Program-made: the position numbers and the translations under genes
Part shown: piece after piece, positions 1 through 7,165 of the stretch
Numbering within the stretch: position 1 is the first letter of the stretch
Layout of the letters: the number at the start of each line of letters is the position of its first letter
The notes under the pieces: model-generated
The model's database searches: none
Seen by the model: only the letters and a program-made list of their open reading frames with translations
What the model was told of the DNA's origin: nothing
NCBI GenBank assembly: GCA_041170585.1
Contig: JBEDNN010000008.1
Coordinates: 1 to 15,739 of the forward strand
Source: JBDLSY01 sp041170585
GTDB lineage: Bacteria > Pseudomonadota > Gammaproteobacteria > Burkholderiales > Burkholderiaceae_C
Reading direction: 5' to 3'
Length of the DNA: 15,739 bases

Positions 1-27
1 TCAAAGTCCGATACTATGCACGAATTA

Positions 28-57
28 GTGACTAGACTGTTTATTATTAAATATAAT
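28..57 (+). promoter_or_regulatory. candidate sigma-70 promoter for lptG
   Basis: GTGACT (28-33, 4 of 6 to TTGACA) lies 18 bp before a perfect TATAAT (52-57). If used, it gives a leader of about 220 nt that includes the tandem repeats at 181-235. In such AT-rich DNA a -10 match can arise by chance, so this is only a candidate. Confidence 0.3.
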
Positions 58-180
58 CATTCAGTATAAAGTATTGACATAAAAATCTACCATTATCAAA
101 GTTCTATTTGTACCACTACCGAATATTGTAAAATTATCGTTATAAAATCGTAAATCTATTTATCTAATCTATCTAATTTA

Positions 181-235
181 TTTACTTATTTACTTATTTA
201 CTTAATTTACTTATTTACTTAATTTACTTAATTTA
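181..235. repeat. tandem repeat, 8-9 nt unit TTTACTTA, upstream of lptG
   Basis: Three perfect head-to-tail copies of TTTACTTA occupy 181-204, followed by further copies with an occasional extra A up to about 235. Related TCTAATCTA-like units precede the array. It lies 50-100 nt before the lptG start codon, so copy-number change would alter leader length but not the protein. Confidence 0.85.
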
Positions 236-282
236 TTCAATTCATTTAATAAATAATTTATTAAAAATATTATAAACTTGTT

Positions 283-1554
283 ATGTTATCAATATCACCA
301 TATAAATTATTAGGTTTAAATACGCATCAACAATACATCGCTCATACTGTAGCGCGGTATATTTTGTTAATTGCTTTTGCTTTAGTCAGTTTATTTTTTA
401 TATTTGATATTTTGTCTGAATCAAGTGAGATTGGTAACGGAAAATATAGCCTACGCCTAGTTATTTTATTTTCTGCCTTAAAAATGCCAGCTCAATTGTA
501 CGATGTCATGCCCATTGCAGTGGTTGCTGGTGGTGTCGTTGGATTGGCTACTTTGGCAAACAGTTCAGAAATAACTGTACTTAGAGCCTCTAGTATGACG
601 CCTAAACAGTTGCTGCGTATTTTATTTTTAACTGGAATTCCGTTTGTATTATTAACCGTATTTATTGGTGAATGGTTACAACCTTTTGCTAGTGTTCAAG
701 CTGATAACCTTCGAGCTAAAGCATTGGGATACCGTGTTAATAGCCATTTAAAAACAGGGTTATGGTTGCGGGACATATTACCCAACGGTGAAATACGCTT
801 TTTAAACATACCTAATATTGATGGTGATGGTAATATTCCGCAAATGTGGCTATATCATTTTGATATAGCAATGCACTTAATTCAACGCAGTCAAGCTTTA
901 AAAGGTGTATTTTTAACCAAAGAATCAGATATAGGAAATATTAAGAAAATTTTAAGTACTTCAAATTCAAACACTCCAAATTTAAATATACCAAATTTAA
1001 ACATTTCAAATGTTATATCTTCAAATGTTATATCTTCTAATAAGCAATTTAGTAAGCAATCTTTTTGGTTATTTAATTTAATTAATACTGAATATTATCA
1101 CCCACAAACTGCACAACAGTTATCATTTAATAAGCAATTAAGTTGGCGATGGTACACTAATTTAAATACCCAATCTTTAGTTGGGTTACAAAAAAACCCA
1201 GATAGAGTGGGCGTAGCCGACTTATTAAATACTGTTTTATTTCAAATGAATAATGATTTAGATTCACGAAAGTCATTGTCTATTTTATTAAGACGCAGTA
1301 TATATCCACTGGCTTTATGGGTTATGCTGATGATTTCATTTCCATTTGCTTATTTACGAGCCAGAGATGGTGCAATTGCCGCCCGTATTTTTGCAGGTGT
1401 TTTATTGGGTATGTCATTTCATGCAGGCAATCGTTTATTCGAATTTATGTCTTTGGCACAAGGTTGGCCGGTATGGCTGACTGCACAGCTCCCTTTATGG
1501 TTAGGCGTAGCGACTGCATTCACATTATTTTGGCGGTTTCACCGTTTACATTAA
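283..1554 (+). CDS. lptG: LptG, LPS export ABC transporter permease
   Basis: LptG is an inner-membrane permease that, with LptF and the LptB2 ATPase, extracts lipopolysaccharide from the inner membrane and passes it to LptC/LptA. The 423-residue product has the family layout: TM1 at about 24-45, two further TM segments at 68-95 and 110-130, a periplasmic beta-jellyroll region at about 140-330, and three C-terminal TM segments from about 340. The stretches FFIFDILSE, LIGEW-like FIGEWLQPFA, and SFPFAYLRAR (352-361) match Burkholderiales LptG. It is longer than the usual 360-390 residues because residues 228-252 are five copies of a 5-residue Asn-rich repeat inside the periplasmic domain. No Shine-Dalgarno precedes the ATG. 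lptF is not adjacent, which is unusual. The gene converges on gatA with 15 bp between stops. Confidence 0.9.
   Translation: MLSISPYKLLGLNTHQQYIAHTVARYILLIAFALVSLFFIFDILSESSEIGNGKYSLRLVILFSALKMPAQLYDVMPIAVVAGGVVGLATLANSSEITVLRASSMTPKQLLRILFLTGIPFVLLTVFIGEWLQPFASVQADNLRAKALGYRVNSHLKTGLWLRDILPNGEIRFLNIPNIDGDGNIPQMWLYHFDIAMHLIQRSQALKGVFLTKESDIGNIKKILSTSNSNTPNLNIPNLNISNVISSNVISSNKQFSKQSFWLFNLINTEYYHPQTAQQLSFNKQLSWRWYTNLNTQSLVGLQKNPDRVGVADLLNTVLFQMNNDLDSRKSLSILLRRSIYPLALWVMLMISFPFAYLRARDGAIAARIFAGVLLGMSFHAGNRLFEFMSLAQGWPVWLTAQLPLWLGVATAFTLFWRFHRLH
964..1038 (+). repeat. in-frame 15-nt tandem repeat inside lptG
   Basis: Five 15-nt units encode NSNTP, NLNIP, NLNIS, NVISS and NVISS (residues 228-252). 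The last two units are nearly identical in DNA (AATGTTATATCTTCA/T), and units 2 and 3 are near-identical to each other, which points to stepwise duplication. The frame is kept because 15 is a multiple of three. Confidence 0.9.
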
Positions 1555-1572
1555 TTACGTTTACATTAATTA
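1543..1572. repeat. perfect 15-bp tandem duplication spanning both lptG and gatA stop codons
   Basis: The unit CGTTTACATTAATTA occurs twice in direct succession (1543-1557 and 1558-1572). The lptG TAA (1552-1554) lies in the first copy, and the gatA stop on the minus strand (TTA at 1570-1572) ends the second. A single copy would have supplied both stops with overlapping gene ends. No GC-rich terminator separates the convergent genes. Confidence 0.95.
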
Positions 1573-3069
1573 AATAACAGCGGGTGTCTTTTGATGCCAA
1601 TCTGTTGCAGATTGATAGGCATGAGCAATACCCAGTAAACGAGACTCATCAAAATAATTACTAATTAATTGTAAGCCAATAGGTCGATTTTGACGAATAC
1701 CGCCCATACCACATGGCACACTCATACTAGGTAAGCCCGCTAAATTAACGCCTAAGTTGAAGATGTCGGCTAAATATTCGCTCATAGGGTCCTGCTGGCC
1801 TTTGCCTAAATCCCAAGCAACCGTTGGTGCGACAGGCCCTGCAATAACATCACATTGCTCAAAAGCAGCTTTAAAATCTTGTGCAATTAAATGACGAATA
1901 CGTTGTGCTTTGACATAATATTCTTCATAAGATTCTGAAGACAATACATAAGCCCCTGTTAAAATACGGCGTTTGACTTCTTCACCAAAACCTTGAGCGC
2001 GTGATTGGCTATACATACTATCTAAATCGGTAAAATCTGTATTGGCCGCACGAAACCCGTAGCGCACACCATCAAAGCGGCTTAAATTGCTACTGGCTTC
2101 AGCAGGTGCAATTACATAATAAGCAGGGATAGACAAACTAGTTCGTGGCAATGATATTTTTACACGAACTGCCCCTAATTGTTCCAGTTGTGTAATAGCG
2201 TGTTCTACTGCACTGCGTACATCAGGTGCAACGCCATCAGTAAAATACTCCATAGGAACACCAACACGTATGTTTTTTAAGCCTTGCTTAACTGTTGAGT
2301 AACGTTCTAATTCAAGAATATAGTCTTCTATAGGGCGTTCAATACTAGTAGAATCTTTGTTATCAAAACCACTCATCGCGCTTAATACTAAAGCACAGTC
2401 TTTTGCTGTCCTCGCTAAAACACCCGCTTGGTCTAAGCTGGACGCATAAGCAATCATACCGTAGCGGCTTGAACGGCCGTAAGTGGGTTTAATTCCTGTT
2501 ATTCCGCAAAAAGATGCAGGCTGACGAATACTGCCCCCCGTATCTGTACCTGTAGCCACAGGAATAATACCGCTGGCGACTGCTGCTGCACTGCCACCAC
2601 TGCTACCTCCAGAAACTGCATTAATGTCCCAAGGATTTTTTACTGACCCAAATACGCTGGTTTCGTTAGAGCTACCCATAGCAAATTCATCACAATTTAG
2701 CTTGCCAATATTAACCATTCCCGCCATTTTTAGTTGTGCAACAACGGTTGCATCAAAAGGCGATTGGTAATTATGTAGCATTTTGCTGCAAGCGGTAGTT
2801 GCCCAGCCTTGTGTTACAAAGACATCTTTATGGGCAACAGGAATACCTAATAAAGGGGCATTGGTATGCCCATCACCAGCGGCTAAACGCACATCAGCAG
2901 CAGCCGCTTGTATGAGTGTTTGTTCAATTTGAATATCTACATAAGCATTAGTACCTTTGCCTTGAGTATGTAATTGTGCAGCGGTCAAAGCCATTGTTGC
3001 CAATTCAGTCGCACTGATTTTTTTAGTATCTAACGCCTGACGAATTTCTGAAATAGTATTAAAGTTCAT
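1570..3069 (-). CDS. gatA: GatA, Asp-tRNA(Asn)/Glu-tRNA(Gln) amidotransferase subunit A
   Basis: GatA is the glutaminase subunit of the GatCAB amidotransferase. It frees ammonia from glutamine for amidation of misacylated Glu-tRNA(Gln) and/or Asp-tRNA(Asn) in the cytoplasm. The 499-residue product is full length for the amidase-signature family. The Ser-cisSer-Lys triad is visible as K81 (AHKDVF), S156 (SGGSSGGS motif at 153-160) and S180 (GTDTGGSIRQPA). The gene follows gatC by 60 bp on the same strand, which fits co-transcription. GatB, the subunit that binds tRNA and usually the next gene, is absent: lptG comes in from the opposite strand 15 bp beyond the gatA stop. The upstream sequence has only a weak ribosome-binding site. 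Confidence 0.96.
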   Translation of the reverse strand: MNFNTISEIRQALDTKKISATELATMALTAAQLHTQGKGTNAYVDIQIEQTLIQAAAADVRLAAGDGHTNAPLLGIPVAHKDVFVTQGWATTACSKMLHNYQSPFDATVVAQLKMAGMVNIGKLNCDEFAMGSSNETSVFGSVKNPWDINAVSGGSSGGSAAAVASGIIPVATGTDTGGSIRQPASFCGITGIKPTYGRSSRYGMIAYASSLDQAGVLARTAKDCALVLSAMSGFDNKDSTSIERPIEDYILELERYSTVKQGLKNIRVGVPMEYFTDGVAPDVRSAVEHAITQLEQLGAVRVKISLPRTSLSIPAYYVIAPAEASSNLSRFDGVRYGFRAANTDFTDLDSMYSQSRAQGFGEEVKRRILTGAYVLSSESYEEYYVKAQRIRHLIAQDFKAAFEQCDVIAGPVAPTVAWDLGKGQQDPMSEYLADIFNLGVNLAGLPSMSVPCGMGGIRQNRPIGLQLISNYFDESRLLGIAHAYQSATDWHQKTPAVI

Positions 3070-3099
3070 AGCTTACTTATACTTAATGTATGTTTAATG

Positions 3100-3135
3100 T
3101 TTTTAATATTTTTAATATTTTTAATATTTTTAATC
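3100..3135. repeat. 9-nt tandem repeat between gatC and gatA
   Basis: Three perfect copies of TTTTTAATA (3100-3126) are followed by a fourth with one change (3127-3135). The gatC stop (TTA at 3130-3132 on this strand) is inside the fourth copy, so on the minus strand the array begins at the gatC stop codon and runs into the gatC-gatA spacer. Confidence 0.9.
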
Positions 3136-3462
3136 TAAGACCCGTGGGACTAAAAAATAGCCATCTTGTACAACAGGTGCATTCATCATACGTACATCGC
3201 GACTCTCTGCCATGTGATTGTGAGCCAATTGTTGGGTAGCGTTTAAATTTAGTACATCTTCCCGCAACTTTAGGACTGTGTCTTGCATAAATGATACAGG
3301 GTGAATTAAAGGTGTAACATTTTCCGTATTAACGACTTGCATGGTTTGTATTAATTCTATTAACTTAGATAACCGCGTAGTCATAATGGGTAGCGTTTCA
3401 GGTGTTACTGCAATTCGCGTCAATTTAGCTAATTTTTGAATGTGTTCTGGTGTAATTGTCAT
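3130..3462 (-). CDS. gatC: GatC, Asp/Glu-tRNA amidotransferase subunit C
   Basis: GatC is the small belt-like subunit that wraps around and stabilises GatA-GatB in the tRNA-dependent amidotransferase. At 110 residues it has the normal family length. It opens with the typical MTITPEHIQKLAKLTRIAV helix and carries the VTPLIHPV segment (family motif N-V-x-P-x-x-H) and a C-terminal APVVQDGYFLVPRVLD, matching the conserved end of GatC. It is the first gene of a gatC-gatA unit on the minus strand. No Shine-Dalgarno is seen upstream of the ATG. A candidate extended -10 promoter lies about 40 bp upstream. Confidence 0.95.
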   Translation of the reverse strand: MTITPEHIQKLAKLTRIAVTPETLPIMTTRLSKLIELIQTMQVVNTENVTPLIHPVSFMQDTVLKLREDVLNLNATQQLAHNHMAESRDVRMMNAPVVQDGYFLVPRVLD

Positions 3463-3499
3463 ATTAGTTTTTAATGCAAGTCGTACGTATTAGTCGCCT

Positions 3500-3508
3500 A
3501 TAGTAGCA
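3500..3508 (-). promoter_or_regulatory. candidate extended -10 promoter for gatC-gatA
   Basis: Read on the minus strand this is TGCTACTAT, a TG-N extended -10 with TACTAT. No good -35 box lies 16-18 bp upstream, which extended -10 promoters can do without. It sits about 40 nt before the gatC ATG, in the short gap after the DUF2971 gene. Confidence 0.35.
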
Positions 3509-3546
3509 TAATTATTTTAAAATATTTTCATAAACAACAGATGACA

Positions 3547-4362
3547 TTAATCACAGATTTCTGTATAAACAAGATTAAAAGAATTTTCTACTTTTTCGGC
3601 TTGATACAATTTAGTATTTTTTAAACCTTTAAGCTGAATAATTTGTTTAATCGTTTGTTTGTGTTCTTCAGTGGTTTTTAGACCAAAGTAAATGCCCGTT
3701 AAGCAGTTGGGGTCATACTTAAATAAGCGTTGATTATTTTTAATTTTTGTTTTGACTACTCTTACTTCTTGTTCGTATTCCCATTGTTTTGCTTTGAATA
3801 AAAATATAAATAAATTATTTATACTTTTTTCATCATATTTTTGAAGTAATATTTTTTTTATTTGTTCTTTTTCTTCATAATATTTACTATCTAAAGAATT
3901 AATGTATATTATAGAAAGCTGTACTTTAAAAAACTCATCATTTGCATCTGTTTCAAATTCAAGCATTACACCCTTATGAGAGTTGCCATAATGAGACCAC
4001 ATTAAAGTATTAGATTCACCTTTATTTTTTGTCAAACATAAAATACCAAACTTCTTGTGACCATCATCAAGAATTTCGTTCTTATGATTTTCTATTAGCT
4101 TTAAAATGCTCTCTTTTTTACTGATTACTTCAATAACCCCATCAGTTAGATTATCTGCTTGACATTTTTTAATTATTTCATTTATTTTTATAAGGTATTC
4201 ATCTTTTATTTTTGTAATTCTTTTTTCATAGATTTTTTCATATAGTCTTAAATCACAATCAAAAGGGTCATTAAAGCTTCTCGGGTCGCTAAACCACAGT
4301 TGCGAGTTAATTAATCCTGATAAACAGTTTTCATCTACAGCTGAATATTTGTATAGTTTCAT
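3547..4362 (-). CDS. DUF2971-family protein of unknown function
   Basis: The product has 271 residues and no signal peptide or membrane segment. It resembles DUF2971 proteins: an N-terminal LYKYSAVDENCLSGLINSQLWFSDPRSFNDPFD, in which FNDPFD is characteristic, and a central LMWSHYGNSHKGVMLEFET stretch matching the family's W-[SA]-H-Y-x-x-x-H-x-G core. The C-terminal third includes QWEYEQEVRVVK, also typical. The family's biochemical activity is not known to me. The gene is richer in Lys, Ile, Asn and A/T-ending codons than its neighbours. It sits between gatC and mreB, which are usually divergent neighbours in Burkholderiales. Both points suggest acquisition by transfer. No recognisable partner gene lies next to it. 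The 11-bp repeats before the start leave no Shine-Dalgarno. Confidence 0.8.
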   Translation of the reverse strand: MKLYKYSAVDENCLSGLINSQLWFSDPRSFNDPFDCDLRLYEKIYEKRITKIKDEYLIKINEIIKKCQADNLTDGVIEVISKKESILKLIENHKNEILDDGHKKFGILCLTKNKGESNTLMWSHYGNSHKGVMLEFETDANDEFFKVQLSIIYINSLDSKYYEEKEQIKKILLQKYDEKSINNLFIFLFKAKQWEYEQEVRVVKTKIKNNQRLFKYDPNCLTGIYFGLKTTEEHKQTIKQIIQLKGLKNTKLYQAEKVENSFNLVYTEICD

Positions 4363-4370
4363 AATTTTTA

Positions 4371-4392
4371 ATTGATTATTGTTTGATTATTG
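4371..4392. repeat. two-copy 11-nt repeat upstream of the DUF2971 gene
   Basis: ATTGATTATTG (4371-4381) is followed directly by TTTGATTATTG (4382-4392), and a partial third copy begins at 4393. The repeat occupies the place where the ribosome-binding site of the minus-strand gene would be expected or lies just upstream of it. Confidence 0.75.
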
Positions 4393-4666
4393 TTTAATTG
4401 ATAAACCTTAAAAGTAAAGTTTAAATCAAGACTTTCTAAAATCTTGCTTATCATTTAATTTTAAAAATCTTGATTTCAACAATTATTTGAACTTAATGGC
4501 TTTTGCTTTTTCGGATACATCTTTTAACTGTATTGATTAATTTAATTTAATCAAATTTATAATCAAACTTAATATTAAATTAACATTAAACTAGCTAATA
4601 TTATTAATATTTATAGTCTAATATTTATTGTTTATCGTTTGTTACTTCAAAAAAACACTAAATTAC

Positions 4667-4672
4667 TATAAT
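4667..4672 (+). promoter_or_regulatory. candidate distal -10 box for mreB
   Basis: A perfect TATAAT stands at 4667-4672. The sequence 16-19 bp upstream (TTACTTCAA region, 4642-4650) is a poor -35 match. If active it gives an mreB leader of about 175 nt. Confidence 0.25.
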
Positions 4673-4716
4673 TTTTAAGCTGTACCAGGTTGTCCGATAT
4701 TCAATTAATGCTAATC

Positions 4717-4746
4717 TTGGCTTTTTATATTTTATAATGTGATAAT
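4717..4746 (+). promoter_or_regulatory. candidate promoter for the mre operon
   Basis: TTGGCT (4717-4722, 4 of 6) lies 18 bp before GATAAT (4741-4746). TG at 4738-4739 in front of it makes an extended -10 (TGTGATAAT). An overlapping TATAAT occurs at 4733-4738. Transcription would start near 4753, about 100 nt before mreB. A separate perfect TTGACA at 4814-4819 is too close to the start codon and lacks a well-spaced -10. Confidence 0.4.
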
Positions 4747-4854
4747 ATTGCCCTAAATAATACCTAAGTATTGTTGTTAAAGCCATCTAAGTATATTTAG
4801 TTTATCTACACTTTTGACATTTGTGATTGTCATATATTTTAAGAAAGTTCGCTC

Positions 4855-5898
4855 ATGAAAGGTCTATTTAATTCCTATTTTTCTAATGATTTGGCTATTG
4901 ATTTAGGCACTGCTAATACATTAATTTATATGCGTGGTAAAGGTATTATTTTAGACGAACCATCAGTTGTTGCAATCAGACAAGAAGGTGGGCCAAATGG
5001 TAAAAAAACTATTCAGGCAGTAGGTAGAGAAGCAAAAATGATGTTAGGTAAAGTGCCAGGGAATATTGAAGCCATTCGTCCAATGAAAGATGGTGTCATA
5101 GCAGATTTTACTGTTACTGAACAAATGCTTAAGCAATTTATTAAAGCGGTACACCCAGGAAGTATGTTCTCGCCTAGCCCGCGTATTATTATTTGTGTAC
5201 CTTGTGGTTCAACGCAAGTTGAACGCCGTGCTATTCGTGAATCTGCACTCAATGCAGGTGCAAAGCAAGTTTATCTGATTGAAGAGCCGATGGCAGCAGC
5301 TATTGGTGCTGGGTTACCTATTAGTGAAGCAACGGGCAGTATGGTGGTAGATATTGGTGGCGGTACGACTGAAGTCGGCGTCATTTCTTTGGGAGGTATG
5401 GTGTATAAAGGCAGTGTACGTGTAGGTGGCGACAAATTTGATGAGGCGATTATCAACTACATTCGCCGCAATTATGGTATGTTAATCGGTGAGCCAACAG
5501 CTGAAATGATTAAAAAAACTATTGGCAGTGCTTTTCCAGGCAGTGAAATTAGGGAGATGGAAGTCAAAGGACGTAATATGTCTGAAGGGATTCCGCGTAG
5601 CTTTACGATTTCAAGCAACGAAATTTTAGAAGCACTGACTGACCCTTTAAATCAAATTATTGGTTCAGTTAAAACTGCTTTAGAGCAAACGCCGCCTGAA
5701 CTGGGTGCAGATATTACCGAAAAAGGTATTATGCTAACTGGGGGCGGGGCTTTATTGCGTGATTTAGATCGCTTACTGATGGAAGAAACAGGTTTACCTG
5801 TGGTAGTTGCCGAAGATCCATTAACGTGTGTAGTACGCGGTTGTGGTATGGCGCTAGAGCGAATAGATAAAATTGGGTCTATTTTTACGCACGAATAA
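4855..5898 (+). CDS. mreB: MreB, rod-shape actin homologue
   Basis: MreB polymerises into membrane-bound antiparallel filaments that orient the elongasome (MreC, MreD, PBP2, RodA) and so keep the cell rod-shaped. The 347-residue protein is full length. The phosphate-1 loop DLGTAN is at 16-21, phosphate-2 VVDIGGGTTE at 164-173, and the adenosine motif LTGGGALL at 294-301. The N-terminal MKGLFNSYFS fits the amphipathic membrane-binding segment of Gram-negative MreB. It is the first gene of the mreBCD-mrdA-rodA cluster. A weak AAGAAAG lies 8 nt or more before the ATG. A tandem-repeat spacer follows the gene. Confidence 0.98.
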   Translation: MKGLFNSYFSNDLAIDLGTANTLIYMRGKGIILDEPSVVAIRQEGGPNGKKTIQAVGREAKMMLGKVPGNIEAIRPMKDGVIADFTVTEQMLKQFIKAVHPGSMFSPSPRIIICVPCGSTQVERRAIRESALNAGAKQVYLIEEPMAAAIGAGLPISEATGSMVVDIGGGTTEVGVISLGGMVYKGSVRVGGDKFDEAIINYIRRNYGMLIGEPTAEMIKKTIGSAFPGSEIREMEVKGRNMSEGIPRSFTISSNEILEALTDPLNQIIGSVKTALEQTPPELGADITEKGIMLTGGGALLRDLDRLLMEETGLPVVVAEDPLTCVVRGCGMALERIDKIGSIFTHE

Positions 5899-5903
5899 TT
5901 TTT

Positions 5904-5945
5904 AATTAATATCTTTAATAATATAATTAATATCTTTAATAATAT
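5904..5945. repeat. perfect 21-nt tandem duplication after mreB
   Basis: Bases 5904-5924 are repeated exactly at 5925-5945; the unit begins AATTAATATC and ends AATAATAT. The array starts 5 nt after the mreB stop codon. All but two bases (one C per copy) are A or T. Confidence 0.95.
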
Positions 5946-5960
5946 TATTATTAATAATTT

Positions 5961-6000
5961 CTAATTATCTTTAATTATCTTTAATTATCTTTAATTATTT
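5961..6000. repeat. 10-nt tandem repeat in the mreB-mreC spacer
   Basis: The unit TTAATTATCT occurs in nearly four consecutive copies (the first and last each differ slightly). With the 21-nt duplication just before it, this fills most of the 5899-6058/6091 spacer. That spacer is long for a cluster that is otherwise tightly co-transcribed. Confidence 0.9.
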
Positions 6001-6091
6001 TTTATATTTATTTTTACTTTTTATATCTACATCAATACGTGGCAGCATACAATTAATATTGTCTTTTGCCACATACTCTGCTTACTTTGCT

Positions 6092-6991
6092 ATGGCAACC
6101 CCTCTATTTAGGCAAGGCACTAGGCCTAGTGCTAAGATTTTTATATACAGTGTTGTCTGTTTATGCCTTATTGTGATTGATTCGCGGGTTCAATCACTAA
6201 GCATAATTAGACAAGCTATAGCAACGGTACTCTACCCTTTTCAACAAACTATGCTTGTCCCTGAAGCCATATTTTATTATGTAACAAATTGGGCTGAAGA
6301 TAAAAATAAATTGTCTAAACGTGCTGATCTGCTTGCTTGGGAAGCGAATTTGATGGCTAAGCGTTCACAACAATATTTAGCGGTTCAAGCCGAAAACCAA
6401 CAGCTGCGACAGCTATTGGCGCTGCGTTCTAGACCTGATTTAACAACTATCGCTGCTGATATTTTGTATGAAACCCGTGAACCTACTACAAGAAAATTAA
6501 TAATTGATCGCGGTAGTATTCATGGTGTTCATCCAGGTATGCCAATTATGGATGCTCAAGGTTTATTAGGTCAAATTACGCGTGTATCGCCTTTAGTTGC
6601 TGAAGTAAACTTAATTATAGATAAAGATCAAGCAACGCCAGTACATGCTATTCGTAATGGGCTACGGGCTGTTGCCTATGGGGGTATTGCAGGTGGTTTA
6701 CTAGAGTTACGTTTCATGGCTGGCAATGCCGATATTAAAGAAGGTGACGAGTTTTATACCAGTGGAATTGATGGGGTATATCCCGCTAATTTAGCTGTAG
6801 CGAAAATTTTAAAAATTGATCGCTCAAGTGCTTTTGGGTTTGCGCGTGTTATTTGCCAACCGTTAGCAGGCATTATGCATCACCGCCAAGTTGCAGTGGT
6901 TACCAATAAGCCAGACTTACCGACTTTGCCTATTGATTTTGAAATTTTAACTAAAGCAAAAAATACTGCATCTCCCAAAAATATACAGTAA
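6092..6991 (+). CDS. mreC: MreC, rod shape-determining protein
   Basis: MreC is a bitopic inner-membrane protein whose periplasmic part binds and activates PBP2-RodA. I place the start at the ATG at 6092 (299 residues, MATPLFRQGTRP) because Burkholderiales MreC begins with a PPLFxQG motif. An upstream in-frame TTG at 6059 would add 11 residues with no family support, and neither start has a Shine-Dalgarno. A TM helix lies at about 18-35, followed by a coiled coil (LLAWEANLMAKRSQQYLAVQAENQQLRQLLALRS). The two-lobed beta domain then begins near RKLIIDRGSIHGVHPGMPIMDAQGLLGQI. It lies between mreB and mreD, with repeat-filled spacers on both sides. Confidence 0.93.
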   Translation: MATPLFRQGTRPSAKIFIYSVVCLCLIVIDSRVQSLSIIRQAIATVLYPFQQTMLVPEAIFYYVTNWAEDKNKLSKRADLLAWEANLMAKRSQQYLAVQAENQQLRQLLALRSRPDLTTIAADILYETREPTTRKLIIDRGSIHGVHPGMPIMDAQGLLGQITRVSPLVAEVNLIIDKDQATPVHAIRNGLRAVAYGGIAGGLLELRFMAGNADIKEGDEFYTSGIDGVYPANLAVAKILKIDRSSAFGFARVICQPLAGIMHHRQVAVVTNKPDLPTLPIDFEILTKAKNTASPKNIQ

Positions 6992-7040
6992 AGTGATACT
7001 TAACTAGCATATCGTATACATCTATATATTTACATCTATA

Positions 7041-7088
7041 TTTATTGAATACATTGTTTATTGAATATATTATTTATTGAATAGATTA
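7041..7088. repeat. three-copy 16-nt tandem repeat between mreC and mreD
   Basis: Three 16-nt units start with TTTATTGAATA (7041-7056, 7057-7072, 7073-7088) and differ only in their last bases. A two-copy 14-nt repeat starting ACATCTATAT (about 7018-7045) precedes it. The last unit supplies the -35 box of the candidate mreD promoter. Confidence 0.9.
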
Positions 7089-7104
7089 ACCCTAATATTA
7101 TAAT
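7077..7104 (+). promoter_or_regulatory. candidate internal promoter upstream of mreD
   Basis: TTGAAT (7077-7082) lies 16 bp before a perfect TATAAT (7099-7104). The -10 box sits inside a perfect 16-bp palindrome, TAATATTATAATATTA (7093-7108). The -35 is formed by the third copy of the 16-nt repeat. An internal promoter would make mreD-mrdA-rodA partly independent of mreB. Confidence 0.35.
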
Positions 7105-7165
7105 ATTAATTAGCTGTATATATTTTTTAGCTTTATATTTTTATATTTTTAGTTTTACACTTTTT

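Larger units (their letters stand above)
1..282. other. AT-rich region upstream of lptG, no supported gene
   Basis: This stretch is very AT-rich. The first 30 or so bases look more coding-like than the rest, and one frame is open to a stop at 31-33, but too little is present to identify a gene. In most betaproteobacteria lptF lies directly upstream of lptG; no recognisable LptF C-terminus is seen here. A perfect TTGACA lies at 74-79 but has no well-spaced -10 box. The rest consists of short direct repeats leading up to the lptG start. Confidence 0.5.
4363..4854. other. 492-bp AT-rich intergenic region between the DUF2971 gene and mreB
   Basis: No coding region or RNA gene is supported here. 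The region contains a two-copy 11-nt repeat (4371-4392), candidate promoters toward mreB, and a weak TTGATT/TTTATC pair pointing toward the DUF2971 gene. Two inverted repeats are present: 9-bp arms AAATCAAGA/TCTTGATTT at 4423-4431 and 4468-4476, and 8-bp arms TTGATTAA/TTAATCAA at 4533-4540 and 4547-4554. Neither is followed by a convincing T-run terminator. Confidence 0.6.

Noticed and set aside
1..33. Possible 3' end of an upstream gene such as lptF
   Set aside because: Only about ten codons could be present and they do not match a recognisable C-terminus. The reading frame cannot be decided.
4423..4476. Inverted repeat (9-bp arms, 36-nt loop) as a terminator or riboswitch
   Set aside because: It is AT-rich with a long loop and no T-run, and an alternative 5-bp hairpin uses the same bases. 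There is no support for a known RNA element.
4814..4840. TTGACA with TATATT as the main mreB promoter
   Set aside because: The spacing is only 13-15 bp, and the transcript would begin at or just before the start codon, leaving no leader.
5904..6000. Possible CRISPR-like array
   Set aside because: Units are 10-21 nt, directly adjacent and without variable spacers, and no cas genes are present. These are simple tandem repeats.
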